Source: Mesobacillus persicus
Lineage (GTDB): Bacteria; Bacillota; Bacilli; Bacillales; Cytobacillaceae
DNA: 64,000 nt
Assembly (NCBI RefSeq): GCF_900109925.1
Contig: NZ_FOBW01000004.1
Coordinates: 1-64,000 of the forward strand
Direction: 5' to 3'
Shown piece after piece: positions 7,293-15,848 of this stretch (its first letter is position 1; each line of letters opens with the position of its first letter). Under the pieces are notes generated by a model. It did not search any database and had not been told where the DNA came from. It saw only the letters and a list, made by a program, of their open reading frames with translations. The position numbers and the translations under genes are program-made.

Positions 7293-7988
7293 TTAGTCCC
7301 CTTTAAACCTATAACCAGCTCCCCAGACTGTTTCAATATACACTGGGTTTGAGGGATCCCGTTCTATTTTTTCACGTATTTTTCGAATGTGGACGGTAAC
7401 GGTCGTAATATCGCCCACGCTATCATAGCCCCATATTTTTTCAAAGAGCTGGACTTTGCTTAACACTTGATTCGGGTTCGTCGCTAAAAATACCAATACA
7501 TCGAATTCTTTTGTTGTAAATACCACCCCACGGTTATCAACAAACACCTTTCTCGCAGAGCGGTCAATGTGCAACCCGCGGATAAAAATTTCGTTGGTCG
7601 TAGTTTCAAGGTTTTTAGTTAATAGTCGGTCATATCTGGAGAGATGCGCTCTAATTCTAGCTATTAATTCATTGGGTGAAAAGGGCTTAACAATATAATC
7701 GTCGGCCCCTAAACCGAACCCCCTTATCTTATCTATTTCGTCTTTTTTTGCTGTCACCATAATGATTGGGATATCCTTCACTTGGCGGATTTTTTTACAA
7801 ATTTCAAACCCACTAATATTCGGTAGCATCACATCTAATAAAACCAAATCAAAATCCTTAGCTAACGCAAGGTTCAGCCCTTCGTCCCCAAACAAAGAAA
7901 TCTCAGTTTCAAATCCATTAATCTCTAAATAATCCCGCTCTAACTCAGCAATACTTTGTTCGTCTTCAATAATTAGTACTCTCTTCAT
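7293..7988 (-). CDS. OmpR-family response regulator of a five-gene operon
   Basis: A 231-residue regulator with a receiver domain (acidic EDE near residues 8-10, phospho-acceptor Asp52 in LLDVMLP, Lys in IVKPFSP) and a C-terminal winged helix (GYDSVGDITTVTVHIRKIREKIE). Its start overlaps the stop of the kinase gene by one base (TAATG), with GGGAGGTG as ribosome site, so the two are translationally coupled. It probably controls its own ABC transporter operon. Confidence 0.93.
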   Translation of the reverse strand: MKRVLIIEDEQSIAELERDYLEINGFETEISLFGDEGLNLALAKDFDLVLLDVMLPNISGFEICKKIRQVKDIPIIMVTAKKDEIDKIRGFGLGADDYIVKPFSPNELIARIRAHLSRYDRLLTKNLETTTNEIFIRGLHIDRSARKVFVDNRGVVFTTKEFDVLVFLATNPNQVLSKVQLFEKIWGYDSVGDITTVTVHIRKIREKIERDPSNPVYIETVWGAGYRFKGD

Positions 7989-9448
7989 TAGGACACCTCC
8001 CTTAGCGAGATCATGATTTTCGTACCGATATCTTGACCGCTTTCTACAGCTATCTTCCCTCCATGCTCTTCGACAATCATCCTGGCAATAGCAAGGCCAA
8101 GTCCACTTCCGCCAGTTTGCTTATTTCTCGATTGCTCCGCGCGATAAAATTGATGGAAGATAAAAGGGATAGCCTCACTGGGAATACCTGGTCCATTATC
8201 AGCGATTTCTATCTTAACTTGACCTTTACCTAAAGAGAGCTCTATGTCAATGATTCCCTTCTCTTTATCCATATATTTAAGACTGTTATCAATGATATTA
8301 GAGAAAACCCGCTTGATTTTATCCCGATCCAAATGTACTTGATAACATGCCGTATGATCGTAGTGTAAGTGAATGTCTACCTTCTTCTTTTCAAGCTCGA
8401 AGCCAAGCTCCTCCACATAGTCTAATAGGTATTCTTTTAAATCTACAAGTTCAAATGAAAATGGAACCTTCTTTAAATCTAGCTTCGAATAGAGAAATAA
8501 TTCATCGATTAAATGGTCAAGATCATTTGATTTTTGGTAGATTGTTTGGATGTAGCGATTTAGCATTTCTGGTGAAGTGGTTACACCATCCTGAATCCCC
8601 TCAATATACCCCTTAATAGAGGTAATGGGTGTTTTCAAGTCATGGGAAATATGGGCAATCAATTCTTTTCTGTTTTCCTCGTATTGTGCTTGAACAGTTG
8701 CCGACTCTTTCAACTGTAATCGCATGGCTTCAAAGGTCTGAGCTAACTCGGTTAATTCGTCCTTCCCTTTAACATCAATTGAGTTATTCAGCTTGCCCTC
8801 TTTAATCTTCTGGGCTGCACTTTTAAGGGAATTGATTGGCTTAACAATACTTCTAGATACGTAATAAGTTAAGATCCCATTTGTAACAACTAGAATGAGC
8901 AGTAAAACAGTAAACAACAAGGGGTAGAAAGTTTGTGTAAGACTAACCAATACACTAGCATCCTTAATAAGAAAGATGGACGCTATACCTTTTTCCGGTA
9001 AATAAAAATCATGTTGTTTAATAGAGTATGTCTTATGATTGATTTCTTCAATATTATTATCTGATGAATGGTACCCGAATTCAGGAAGATCCTCTGCAGT
9101 AATGTGATTGACCTCGCGCGCGGAGAAGAGAATCTCTTCCCCTTGTCGTATGATGAGAAAACTCTCTGTCCTATTTAGTTCTTCTTGGATAGCTAAAAGA
9201 AAAGAAGGATCATTAAAACGGACAGGATTCACCAAGGACGTTTCCTTTATATCGCCAAACAGCTCTGCATCCTCACTAACAGTTTGCTTATAATTATGAC
9301 TTTCTGGTAATAAGCTACTTAACTCTCTAATATCCCCGCGAAAAAAAGCCATGATTAATAAACCCGCAATAATAAATAAAATAATTGGTACAACCACCAT
9401 AGCAATATAAGAGAGAATCAATCGACTCCGAATGGACAAGTTAAACAC
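7988..9448 (-). CDS. Sensor histidine kinase of a five-gene operon
   Basis: The 486-residue kinase has a first membrane helix (about 10-34), an extracytoplasmic sensor region of about 140 residues, a second helix (about 176-196), HAMP (about 197-250), a HisKA box with SHDLKTP (His269) and an ATPase domain with DNGPGIP and GGSGLGLAIARMIVEEHGG. This is a type with a sizeable external domain, unlike the short intramembrane kinases of bacitracin-type systems. It lies between the ABC permease and the response regulator, all on the minus strand. Confidence 0.92.
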   Translation of the reverse strand: MFNLSIRSRLILSYIAMVVVPIILFIIAGLLIMAFFRGDIRELSSLLPESHNYKQTVSEDAELFGDIKETSLVNPVRFNDPSFLLAIQEELNRTESFLIIRQGEEILFSAREVNHITAEDLPEFGYHSSDNNIEEINHKTYSIKQHDFYLPEKGIASIFLIKDASVLVSLTQTFYPLLFTVLLLILVVTNGILTYYVSRSIVKPINSLKSAAQKIKEGKLNNSIDVKGKDELTELAQTFEAMRLQLKESATVQAQYEENRKELIAHISHDLKTPITSIKGYIEGIQDGVTTSPEMLNRYIQTIYQKSNDLDHLIDELFLYSKLDLKKVPFSFELVDLKEYLLDYVEELGFELEKKKVDIHLHYDHTACYQVHLDRDKIKRVFSNIIDNSLKYMDKEKGIIDIELSLGKGQVKIEIADNGPGIPSEAIPFIFHQFYRAEQSRNKQTGGSGLGLAIARMIVEEHGGKIAVESGQDIGTKIMISLREVS

Positions 9449-9453
9449 CTTCG

Positions 9454-10194
9454 TTATAGTTCTTTTGTTTTAAAAATATAGTAGCCTGATGTAAAAAACA
9501 ATGAACTAAATGAGAACAAATATAGAAAACTCATACTTATCCATGAAATGTTCACATTTCCATGCCACTGTAGATGCCAATCAAGATAGGCTGTTGGGAA
9601 AAGGTTTGTCGCCTGCGGAAAGAGAAAAGGCAAACCAACCATGATCAAATAGCCAAAGATCATAAAACTTAGAGCAGTTGAACTATGTTTGAAACATTGA
9701 GAAAGAAAAGAAGCAAAACAGATAATGGCCACCAACGGAAAAATAGAAATAAACATCGATAATAGTGTTGAACCTGTTTCCGACCAGATCACTTCTCTTT
9801 CGACCACCGCCAAACTGATAGTTCCTGATAACCAGACGATGACTAATTGAGAAATACATAGTAATCCAATTGCTGTATTTTTAGATAAAAATAACTCCAA
9901 ACGATTGACAGGCCTTGCATGAAAAAGGGAGCCTTTGTCCCATTCCCCTGCAAAAAGGTCGGAAGCCGCCATAAACGAAAAGAGAGGAAGCACAAGCAGA
10001 ATGAACGCATGAAGGATTGAAAAGCTGACATTCAACGCAGGGAGCGTAATCATATCATTTGTTTGTATTTTCTCAGCTAAAAACACCATTAGAACCGGTC
10101 CAAGTGCAGCAAGCCAAAAGTAAAGCTTTACCCCTGGCTTCGCAGTCAACTTCTCTATTTCATTCATCGTATTGATCATTATTGCTTGGCGCAT
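9454..10194 (-). CDS. ABC-2 type permease
   Basis: The 246-residue protein has six hydrophobic segments and the ABC-2 permease pattern (SFMAASDLFAGEWDKGSLFHARPVNRLELFLSK between helices 2 and 3). It pairs with the ATPase gene, which it overlaps by 35 bases; GGAGG lies 8 bases before the ATG. Substrate unknown; relatives export antimicrobial peptides or lipids. Confidence 0.85.
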   Translation of the reverse strand: MRQAIMINTMNEIEKLTAKPGVKLYFWLAALGPVLMVFLAEKIQTNDMITLPALNVSFSILHAFILLVLPLFSFMAASDLFAGEWDKGSLFHARPVNRLELFLSKNTAIGLLCISQLVIVWLSGTISLAVVEREVIWSETGSTLLSMFISIFPLVAIICFASFLSQCFKHSSTALSFMIFGYLIMVGLPFLFPQATNLFPTAYLDWHLQWHGNVNISWISMSFLYLFSFSSLFFTSGYYIFKTKEL

Positions 10195-10906
10195 AGAAAT
10201 TACCTCCTAACCTTTCAACGTAGTGATCCTCAATTGATTTCCCCTTTCCAAGACTTTCAGTCGGACCAGTGAATTTCAGTTCTCCGCCAATTAGGATGCT
10301 AAAATGACTGCAAATACGTTCAAGCTCTCCCGTTAAGTGACTAGAAATTAAAAAGGTAACCCCCTCAGCAGATAACTGTTCAACGATTTTCCTAAAAAGA
10401 AGCATTCCATCGATATCAAGACCATTAGCCGGTTCATCTAGAATCACTAGACTTGGCTTCGATAACAAAGCAGCCGCAAGTCCTAGACGTTGATTCATCC
10501 CCAACGAAAATGAGGAAACGATATCTCGCTTAAACTGGAGAAGTCCAACCTGTTCGAGAACTTCATCAATTCTAGAATCACCGAGTTCTGGGTAAAATCG
10601 TAACGCCATTTTCAAATTTTGATAGGGTGATAAATGTGGGTACATTGTTCCCATACCGATGTAGACGCCAACAGGACGGATCGCCTCTTTATAATCATGA
10701 CCAATTTCTCTTCCAAAGATAATGATTCTACCACCACTTGGTTGAACCAGCCCTGTGATACATTTCATCAACGTTGTTTTGCCGGCTCCATTTGGACCAA
10801 TTAGCCCCATTACATTCCCCTGCTCTAACGATAAATGGAGGTCCTTAATGCCCCTGCCATTTCGATACTGTTTACTTACACCTGTTACCTCCAACACCGT
10901 TCCCAT
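10160..10906 (-). CDS. ABC transporter ATP-binding protein
   Basis: The protein has 248 residues from ATG 10906, which is better spaced from the GGGTGG site than a GTG four codons upstream. It contains Walker A GPNGAGKTT, signature FSLGMNQRLGLAAAL and Walker B LVILDEPANGLD, with the switch His in ISSHL. It is the partner of the ABC-2 permease. The overlap with the permease gene indicates one transcript. Confidence 0.93.
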   Translation of the reverse strand: MGTVLEVTGVSKQYRNGRGIKDLHLSLEQGNVMGLIGPNGAGKTTLMKCITGLVQPSGGRIIIFGREIGHDYKEAIRPVGVYIGMGTMYPHLSPYQNLKMALRFYPELGDSRIDEVLEQVGLLQFKRDIVSSFSLGMNQRLGLAAALLSKPSLVILDEPANGLDIDGMLLFRKIVEQLSAEGVTFLISSHLTGELERICSHFSILIGGELKFTGPTESLGKGKSIEDHYVERLGGNFYAPSNNDQYDE

Positions 10907-10964
10907 TCTATCACCCACCCGTTAGGTACTTACTCCATTCTCGGAGTTAGCCCCCATTTATTTT

Positions 10965-11822
10965 TCACTTGCCGTGACCATGTTGAAATTCAACTAATTC
11001 TAATCCAGTCAGATCCATTGGTGTAATTACCGTTTTATTTGTGTCTGTTAGTTGAAGGTCAAACGCAAGCTGTAGAGTATGGGATTTTCCAGAAGCATCA
11101 TTGCCAGTGATCGTTGCGCTAACAGTCTGTTTCTGTACATAACTCTCCTTACTTATTGTCGCTGATACCTTCACATCTTGAATGAGAATATCCTCTTTTA
11201 AATTTGGCAGTTGAAGGTTAACATCATGGAAGCTAGATTCCTGTGTATTATCCTCTAGCATAACTGCATGTTTAAACATCAAAGATGTAATCGCATTTGC
11301 TCCAACTGGTAACTCTGAACTCGTCAATTCAAGATTGATTTCTTGAGTACCATCTTCATTGGCATTAACAGTGATTTTTTGCTGGTAGTTTTTCGTTAAT
11401 ACATCCACTAGGTTTTCTAGATCCTGTTTTAGCTCCATGCTGTTTTCTGAATCAAAGTTATGGGGACTAGCTTCAGACTTCATGGTATAGACCCTGGCTT
11501 CTTCATCTTTCTGGACATAAAACTGCCCTTCTTGTTTGGTCATCTCATACTTGCTTGTCTGATTGCCATTGGATACCGAACTTGTCCCTTCCATTGAATC
11601 TTTTACCAGGTTCGTCTTTACAACGGCGTCCATCGTATAAATTTCTTCATTATTGTTCTTTAGATTCAAGTTCGCATTCATTGTCGTGCTATCCAATTGA
11701 TGAGTCTTTTTTAAAGCATCCTTATACATCTCGTACCCCGATGTATTAGCGGAAATGGAATAGACACTTCCAATCATCAAGACACCACTAATCCCTATTG
11801 CAGCAAGAAACTTCTTATTCAT
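10965..11822 (-). CDS. Exported protein of unknown function, first gene of the ABC/two-component operon
   Basis: From ATG 11822 (after GGGAGG) the 285-residue product starts with a signal peptide (KKFLAAIGISGVLMIGSVYSISA). The rest is soluble and rich in beta-forming, alternating polar sequence (for example EGQFYVQKDEEARVYTMK), reminiscent of LolA/LppX-like lipid-binding folds, though that is only an impression. No cysteine lipobox. It precedes the ABC ATPase gene by 58 bases and may be a sensor partner or cargo-binding component. Confidence 0.7.
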   Translation of the reverse strand: MNKKFLAAIGISGVLMIGSVYSISANTSGYEMYKDALKKTHQLDSTTMNANLNLKNNNEEIYTMDAVVKTNLVKDSMEGTSSVSNGNQTSKYEMTKQEGQFYVQKDEEARVYTMKSEASPHNFDSENSMELKQDLENLVDVLTKNYQQKITVNANEDGTQEINLELTSSELPVGANAITSLMFKHAVMLEDNTQESSFHDVNLQLPNLKEDILIQDVKVSATISKESYVQKQTVSATITGNDASGKSHTLQLAFDLQLTDTNKTVITPMDLTGLELVEFQHGHGK

Positions 11823-11955
11823 GTTCAAACCTCCCAAACTACAAATTTGTTTACATCCAAAGAATAATCTTTAAATCTAAACTGGGAATAAACAATTTCT
11901 TAAATATTTCTTAAATGTACAGGCCTTTCTATTAAAATTCACAAAACTTTTTTAT

Positions 11956-12255
11956 ATGCCTTTGTTAAAAAGTTTAAGCTATATAAAAAGGTTACCTATT
12001 AATTGCCTAAAGATAGATAAGAACTTTATCCAAGATATTCAACCTGATCTCAGTGAAACAGAAATTGCTGAAACAATTATCAACCTAGCAAAAAGCTTAC
12101 GCCTAGAGGTGGTTGCAGAGGGAGTAGAGTTAGAACATCAAAAAGACTTTTTACTTTCAAGAAACTGTACAAACATGCAAGGGTATCTATTCCGCCGACC
12201 ACTTCCAGCAGAAAAATTTGAGCACTTTCTTAAACAATGTGAAAAAGGAGCCTAG
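11956..12255 (+). pseudogene. C-terminal remnant of an EAL-domain (c-di-GMP phosphodiesterase) gene
   Basis: The 99-codon frame matches only the end of EAL domains: SLSYIKRLPINCLKIDKNFI, then ETIINLAKSLRLEVVAEGVE and MQGYLFRRPLPAEKFE. The catalytic EAL/ELTE half that should precede it is missing, and the ATG has no ribosome site. A terminator follows the stop. Best read as a 5'-deleted fragment of a larger GGDEF-EAL or EAL protein. Confidence 0.8.
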
Positions 12256-12272
12256 TTTGAGGCTCCTTTTTT
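12243..12272 (+). terminator. Terminator of the EAL remnant
   Basis: AAAGGAGCCT pairs with AGGCTCCTTT and overlaps the stop codon; a T run follows. Confidence 0.9.
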
Positions 12273-12334
12273 ATGTTACTATTTAGTTATAAAATTCTGA
12301 AAATATTAATTGTTTTTAAGGGATGGTGCTAGTA

Positions 12335-12760
12335 ATGGTCGAAGGGTTTCACTTTTCACACAAATTAAAGGTAAGATATTCAGAAATTGATGGACAAAAA
12401 ATTGTGTTCAATGCTCACTATCTAACCTATCTTGATATTGCTGTGTCAGAGTACTTTCAAGAAGGATTGAAATTGGAGCTAATGGAACTTGCAGAAGAGG
12501 GAAAGTTTGATTTTGTCGTTGCAAAAACAACCTTGGAGTATAAGAGTTCAGCTCGATTAAACGATTGGTTGAATATCTGGTGTCGTACATCCAAAATCGG
12601 AAACAGTAGTATGACAATGGAGTTTCAAATAACAAGAGAAGGTGAAACTGATCCATTATTGATTGCTGAGATTATTTATGTAAGCTATAATCCACTGACA
12701 CATGTGAAACAACCAGTTCCCACATTTGTACGGGAGAGAATTGAGCAATTTGAAAGATAG
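12335..12760 (+). CDS. Hot-dog fold acyl-CoA thioesterase (4HBT/YbgC type)
   Basis: The 141-residue protein has the 4-hydroxybenzoyl-CoA thioesterase pattern: VRYSEIDGQKIVFNAHYLTYLD near the N-terminus (acidic residue of the active site) followed by the central helix and beta-sheet. In bacilli such proteins (YneP-like) hydrolyse acyl-CoA esters of unknown identity. The start ATG 12335 is preferred because an upstream in-frame ATG (12323) directly abuts the purine-rich site. Stands alone. Confidence 0.8.
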   Translation: MVEGFHFSHKLKVRYSEIDGQKIVFNAHYLTYLDIAVSEYFQEGLKLELMELAEEGKFDFVVAKTTLEYKSSARLNDWLNIWCRTSKIGNSSMTMEFQITREGETDPLLIAEIIYVSYNPLTHVKQPVPTFVRERIEQFER

Positions 12761-12860
12761 TGAGTGTGGAATGCAAAAGGGACTTACCCATGCTTAATTC
12801 TAACGGAGTTCTTTTAATTCTAATGCAGTAACCCCTCCTCTTCCCTCTTTCCAAAGAACA

Positions 12861-12901
12861 AAAAAGGTCGCTACCCATTTAAATGTGTAGCGACCTTTTT
12901 T
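12861..12901. terminator. Bidirectional terminator between thioesterase and glycolate permease genes
   Basis: AAAAAGGTCGCTAC pairs with GTAGCGACCTTTTT with T runs on both strands. Confidence 0.92.
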
Positions 12902-12903
12902 AA

Positions 12904-14688
12904 TTAGAATGACTTTCCTCCTGGAGGAGTGATTGTAAGTTTTTCGGCTCTCTTCTTGTTAGTAGCAATAATATAAATAGCTGCAAAAGCAATTAAGGCG
13001 ACAATAAAGGAACCTAAATTGAAGAGCCCTTTATCTGCATACCAAACGATTGAGTACCCAAGTGAGCCGAGGAGCAGAGCATAATAGACGAATGGGAAGA
13101 TTGTCTTACGAATAACGTCTCCCTCTTTCCCCATTAACCCAACTACCGCTGATGCTGCGACAACATTGTGAACACAGATCATATTTCCTGCCGCCCCACC
13201 AACAGCCTGTAAAGCAACAATCCACGTAGGATCCACTCCAATTTGTGTACCCACATCATACTGGAATAACGAGAACATCATATTACTTACTGTGTTACTT
13301 CCAGCAATAAAAGCCCCAAGGCCACCAATGAAGGTCGCGAAAATTGGCCAGTATTCCCCAGCCAGTGCAACAACACCGTTCGCAAGTTCAATCGGCATCC
13401 GTTCAAAACCAGCTGCTCCTCCACCAGAGTTTAAGAACACCTGAACCATTGGAACAGTAAAAACTAACGCGGTTGATGCTGCAACCGTAGTTTTCGCTGA
13501 TTGGGTAAAAGCAGATTTATAAGCACTTCCATTCATACCATGGATGAAGAAAGTGATTAATGAAACAAGGATAAAGATTGACCCTGGTGAATAGAGAGGC
13601 TGAAAGCTAGCCGTAATTCCTGAACCGAAGATATCTTCTGCTGCTAATGTCCAGGATTGTAGCCAATCTACAAATGGCAGCGATTTCAATCTTGAAATTA
13701 CGAGTAGTACCCCAACCAAAATATATGGAGCCCAAGCTCGAACCATAGTCATACTACCACTTTTGTGAGCAATATCTTTAATTTCAATTCGTCCAGTCCA
13801 TTCAGGATCCCACTTCGACTTATCTTCGAAGTTCCACACTTCTTCTTTTGGAGGCATGAGGAATCCTCTTTTAGCCGCAAAGATAACGATCGCTAAACCT
13901 GTTAAGCCACCAATCATTGACGGAAACTCAGGTCCAAGGAAATTGGCCACTAACACATATGGAATCGTCATTGCGAAAGAAGCAAATAGCGCAAATTTCC
14001 AAATCTTAAGCCCTTCGGAAAATGATTTATTCTTACCGAAGAATCTTGTCATAATCGCTACAACAAAGAGTGGGATAAGTGCTCCAGCCACCATATGAAG
14101 AATGGCAACCTTTCCCGCAATTAGGCCAACAAGCTCATAGAAATTATTGCTAATGCTAGGGTCCGCTGCCAAACCATTGCCCACCCCAACAATCATTGGT
14201 GTACCTACAGCACCAAACGATACAGGTGTACTCTGGATGATCATCCCCGAAACAACGGCTGCCATTGCTGGGAATCCAAGACCAACCATAAGTGGAACAG
14301 CTACAGCTGCCGGTGTTCCAAATCCAGCAGAACCTTCAATAAAGGAGCCGAACAGCCAGGCGATAATAATAACCTGTACTCGTCTGTCTTCCGTAATGTC
14401 GGTAAATCCTTGGCGAATGGTTTTCAAACCACCGCTTTCTTGAAGGGTATTTAATAATAAAATAGCCCCAAAAATAATGTACAACAGTGTTCCAGCGACA
14501 ACTAAGCCATTAATGGATGCAGCTGCAACATTTGCCCCGGGAACCTTCCATATGAATAGCGCGAGACCAATCGCTACCAGGTAGGAAATTGGCATAGCCT
14601 TGCTTGCTGGCATCCTCATTCCGACAAGGAAAATTCCAACAGCTAAAATAGGTAAAAGAGATAAAAATGCTAATACACCAGTGCTCAA
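12904..14688 (-). CDS. glcA: LctP-family permease, probable glycolate/lactate importer
   Basis: A membrane protein of 594 residues with the L-lactate permease family motifs [27 protein letters not shown] and [19 protein letters not shown], and about 13-14 helices. The start is taken as TTG 14688, 9 bases after GGGGG; the open frame extends 20 codons further but lacks a site. GlcA of E. coli belongs to this family, and the position next to glycolate oxidase and malate synthase genes points to glycolate; L-lactate is the alternative. It has its own promoter and a FadR-type operator. Confidence 0.85.
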   Translation of the reverse strand: MSTGVLAFLSLLPILAVGIFLVGMRMPASKAMPISYLVAIGLALFIWKVPGANVAAASINGLVVAGTLLYIIFGAILLLNTLQESGGLKTIRQGFTDITEDRRVQVIIIAWLFGSFIEGSAGFGTPAAVAVPLMVGLGFPAMAAVVSGMIIQSTPVSFGAVGTPMIVGVGNGLAADPSISNNFYELVGLIAGKVAILHMVAGALIPLFVVAIMTRFFGKNKSFSEGLKIWKFALFASFAMTIPYVLVANFLGPEFPSMIGGLTGLAIVIFAAKRGFLMPPKEEVWNFEDKSKWDPEWTGRIEIKDIAHKSGSMTMVRAWAPYILVGVLLVISRLKSLPFVDWLQSWTLAAEDIFGSGITASFQPLYSPGSIFILVSLITFFIHGMNGSAYKSAFTQSAKTTVAASTALVFTVPMVQVFLNSGGGAAGFERMPIELANGVVALAGEYWPIFATFIGGLGAFIAGSNTVSNMMFSLFQYDVGTQIGVDPTWIVALQAVGGAAGNMICVHNVVAASAVVGLMGKEGDVIRKTIFPFVYYALLLGSLGYSIVWYADKGLFNLGSFIVALIAFAAIYIIATNKKRAEKLTITPPGGKSF

Positions 14689-14775
14689 AATACAAAACCC
14701 CCTTTGTTTGCGTTTACATAAAGTAATAAGTGCAAGTGCTTTGTACAAAATTGTTATATAACTAAGATTCTCATG

Positions 14776-14786
14776 TTGTATAACAA
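14776..14786 (-). promoter_or_regulatory. FadR/GntR-type operator in the permease leader
   Basis: TTGTATAACAA fits the FadR-subfamily operator consensus TNGTNNNACNA exactly. It lies about 13 bases downstream of the -10 box, a repressor position. GTTATATAAC (14753-14762) and TTGTACAA (14741-14748) are further small palindromes in the same leader. A FadR-type regulator gene sits at the head of the adjacent operon. Confidence 0.55.
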
Positions 14787-14798
14787 AGCCTCAAAATA

Positions 14799-14826
14799 AT
14801 TATACTAAAAGTTCAATCAATTTCAA
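14799..14826 (-). promoter_or_regulatory. Promoter of the permease gene
   Basis: On the minus strand TTGAAA (14826-14821), 16 bases, then a perfect TATAAT (14804-14799). Confidence 0.7.
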
Positions 14827-14852
14827 CTATTTTAATAACTTTTTATTTTAAA

Positions 14853-14895
14853 TAAAAAAGGTCTACTTCCTACTATACGGAAGTAAACCTTTTTT
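14853..14895 (-). terminator. Terminator after the FAH-family gene
   Basis: AAAAAGGTCTACTTCC pairs, with one mismatch, with GGAAGTAAACCTTTTT; T runs lie on both sides. Confidence 0.88.
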
Positions 14896-14950
14896 AATAA
14901 TAATTTGTAATGCCTGTACTATTCAAAATTTGGTTGCTGTTCAAGCAAAA

Positions 14951-15724
14951 TTATAGAACTTTACTATTAGCTGTAACGAAAGAGTTACGTAGATTTCCTA
15001 TTTGTTTAATGTCACACTCGATGACATCTCCTGCACCAACCATTTCCGCACCAAGTGGGCTTCCAGTTAAGATAACATCTCCAGGCTTAAGCGTCATTAC
15101 ATTGGTAAGGTAGGAAACCATCTTCCTTAGCGTAACAATCATTAACTCCGTTGAACTGTTTTGCTTTTCTTCACCATTCAATCTAGCCTCTACCTTTACT
15201 TCAGAAGGATCTAACTCTGTTTCAATTACTGGCCCAAGCGGAGTGAACGTATCAAACGATTTTCCAATCGTCCAGTGACCATCTTCACGGAAGAATTGTG
15301 GAGCAGTTACATCATTGCCAACGGTGTAACCAAAAACATAATCCAAGACATCTTCCTCAGGAACATTCTTTGCTTCCTTTCCAATAACTACTGCTAATTC
15401 AGATTCAAACTTCACTTGTTCAATCCCTTCTGGAATGACAATCTCATCCCCCGGACCGATTACAGATGATGTTGGTTTAAAGAAAAACACTGGAATAGAT
15501 GGTAATTCGCTTGGCAAATCCTCCTTTTTAGCAACATAGTTGGCTCCAATTCCAATAATTGAATTGGGCTCTAATGGAGCTAAAAGCTTTACATCACTAA
15601 GAGAAAATACATTGCCTGTATAGGTCCAACTAGTAAAAATGTCTCCCTTTACTTCCCTAACGGTTTCTCCTTCGAGAATCCCTGCAGCCGAATCTGATCC
15701 AACCAAGAATCTAACAAATTTCAT
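14951..15724 (-). CDS. Fumarylacetoacetate hydrolase family protein
   Basis: The 257-residue protein has the FAH fold signature: GIGANYVAKKEDLPSE, then FESELAVVIGKEAKNV (metal-binding acidic residues), DVTAPQFFREDGHWTIGKSFDTFTPLGP and LKPGDVILTGSPLGAEM. The family includes 2-hydroxyhepta-2,4-dienedioate isomerases, oxaloacetate decarboxylases and acylpyruvases. Its place between malate synthase and the glycolate permease suggests a role on a C4 2-oxoacid, such as oxaloacetate arising downstream of malate; this is inference. Preceded by GGAGGG. Confidence 0.85.
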   Translation of the reverse strand: MKFVRFLVGSDSAAGILEGETVREVKGDIFTSWTYTGNVFSLSDVKLLAPLEPNSIIGIGANYVAKKEDLPSELPSIPVFFFKPTSSVIGPGDEIVIPEGIEQVKFESELAVVIGKEAKNVPEEDVLDYVFGYTVGNDVTAPQFFREDGHWTIGKSFDTFTPLGPVIETELDPSEVKVEARLNGEEKQNSSTELMIVTLRKMVSYLTNVMTLKPGDVILTGSPLGAEMVGAGDVIECDIKQIGNLRNSFVTANSKVL

Positions 15725-15785
15725 TGTAAACCCTCCATTATTTTTGATTTCGAGGCGTCGAGCTTGCTAATCCTCCCTCAATATG

Positions 15786-15835
15786 TAAAAAAGAAATTCT
15801 ACAGGACAATCCTTTTATGAGAATGTCCTGTAGAA
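15786..15835 (-). terminator. Terminator after malate synthase G
   Basis: A 12-bp perfect stem TTCTACAGGACA/TGTCCTGTAGAA followed on the minus strand by a T-rich stretch. Confidence 0.85.
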
Positions 15836-15848
15836 ATAACGATGATTC

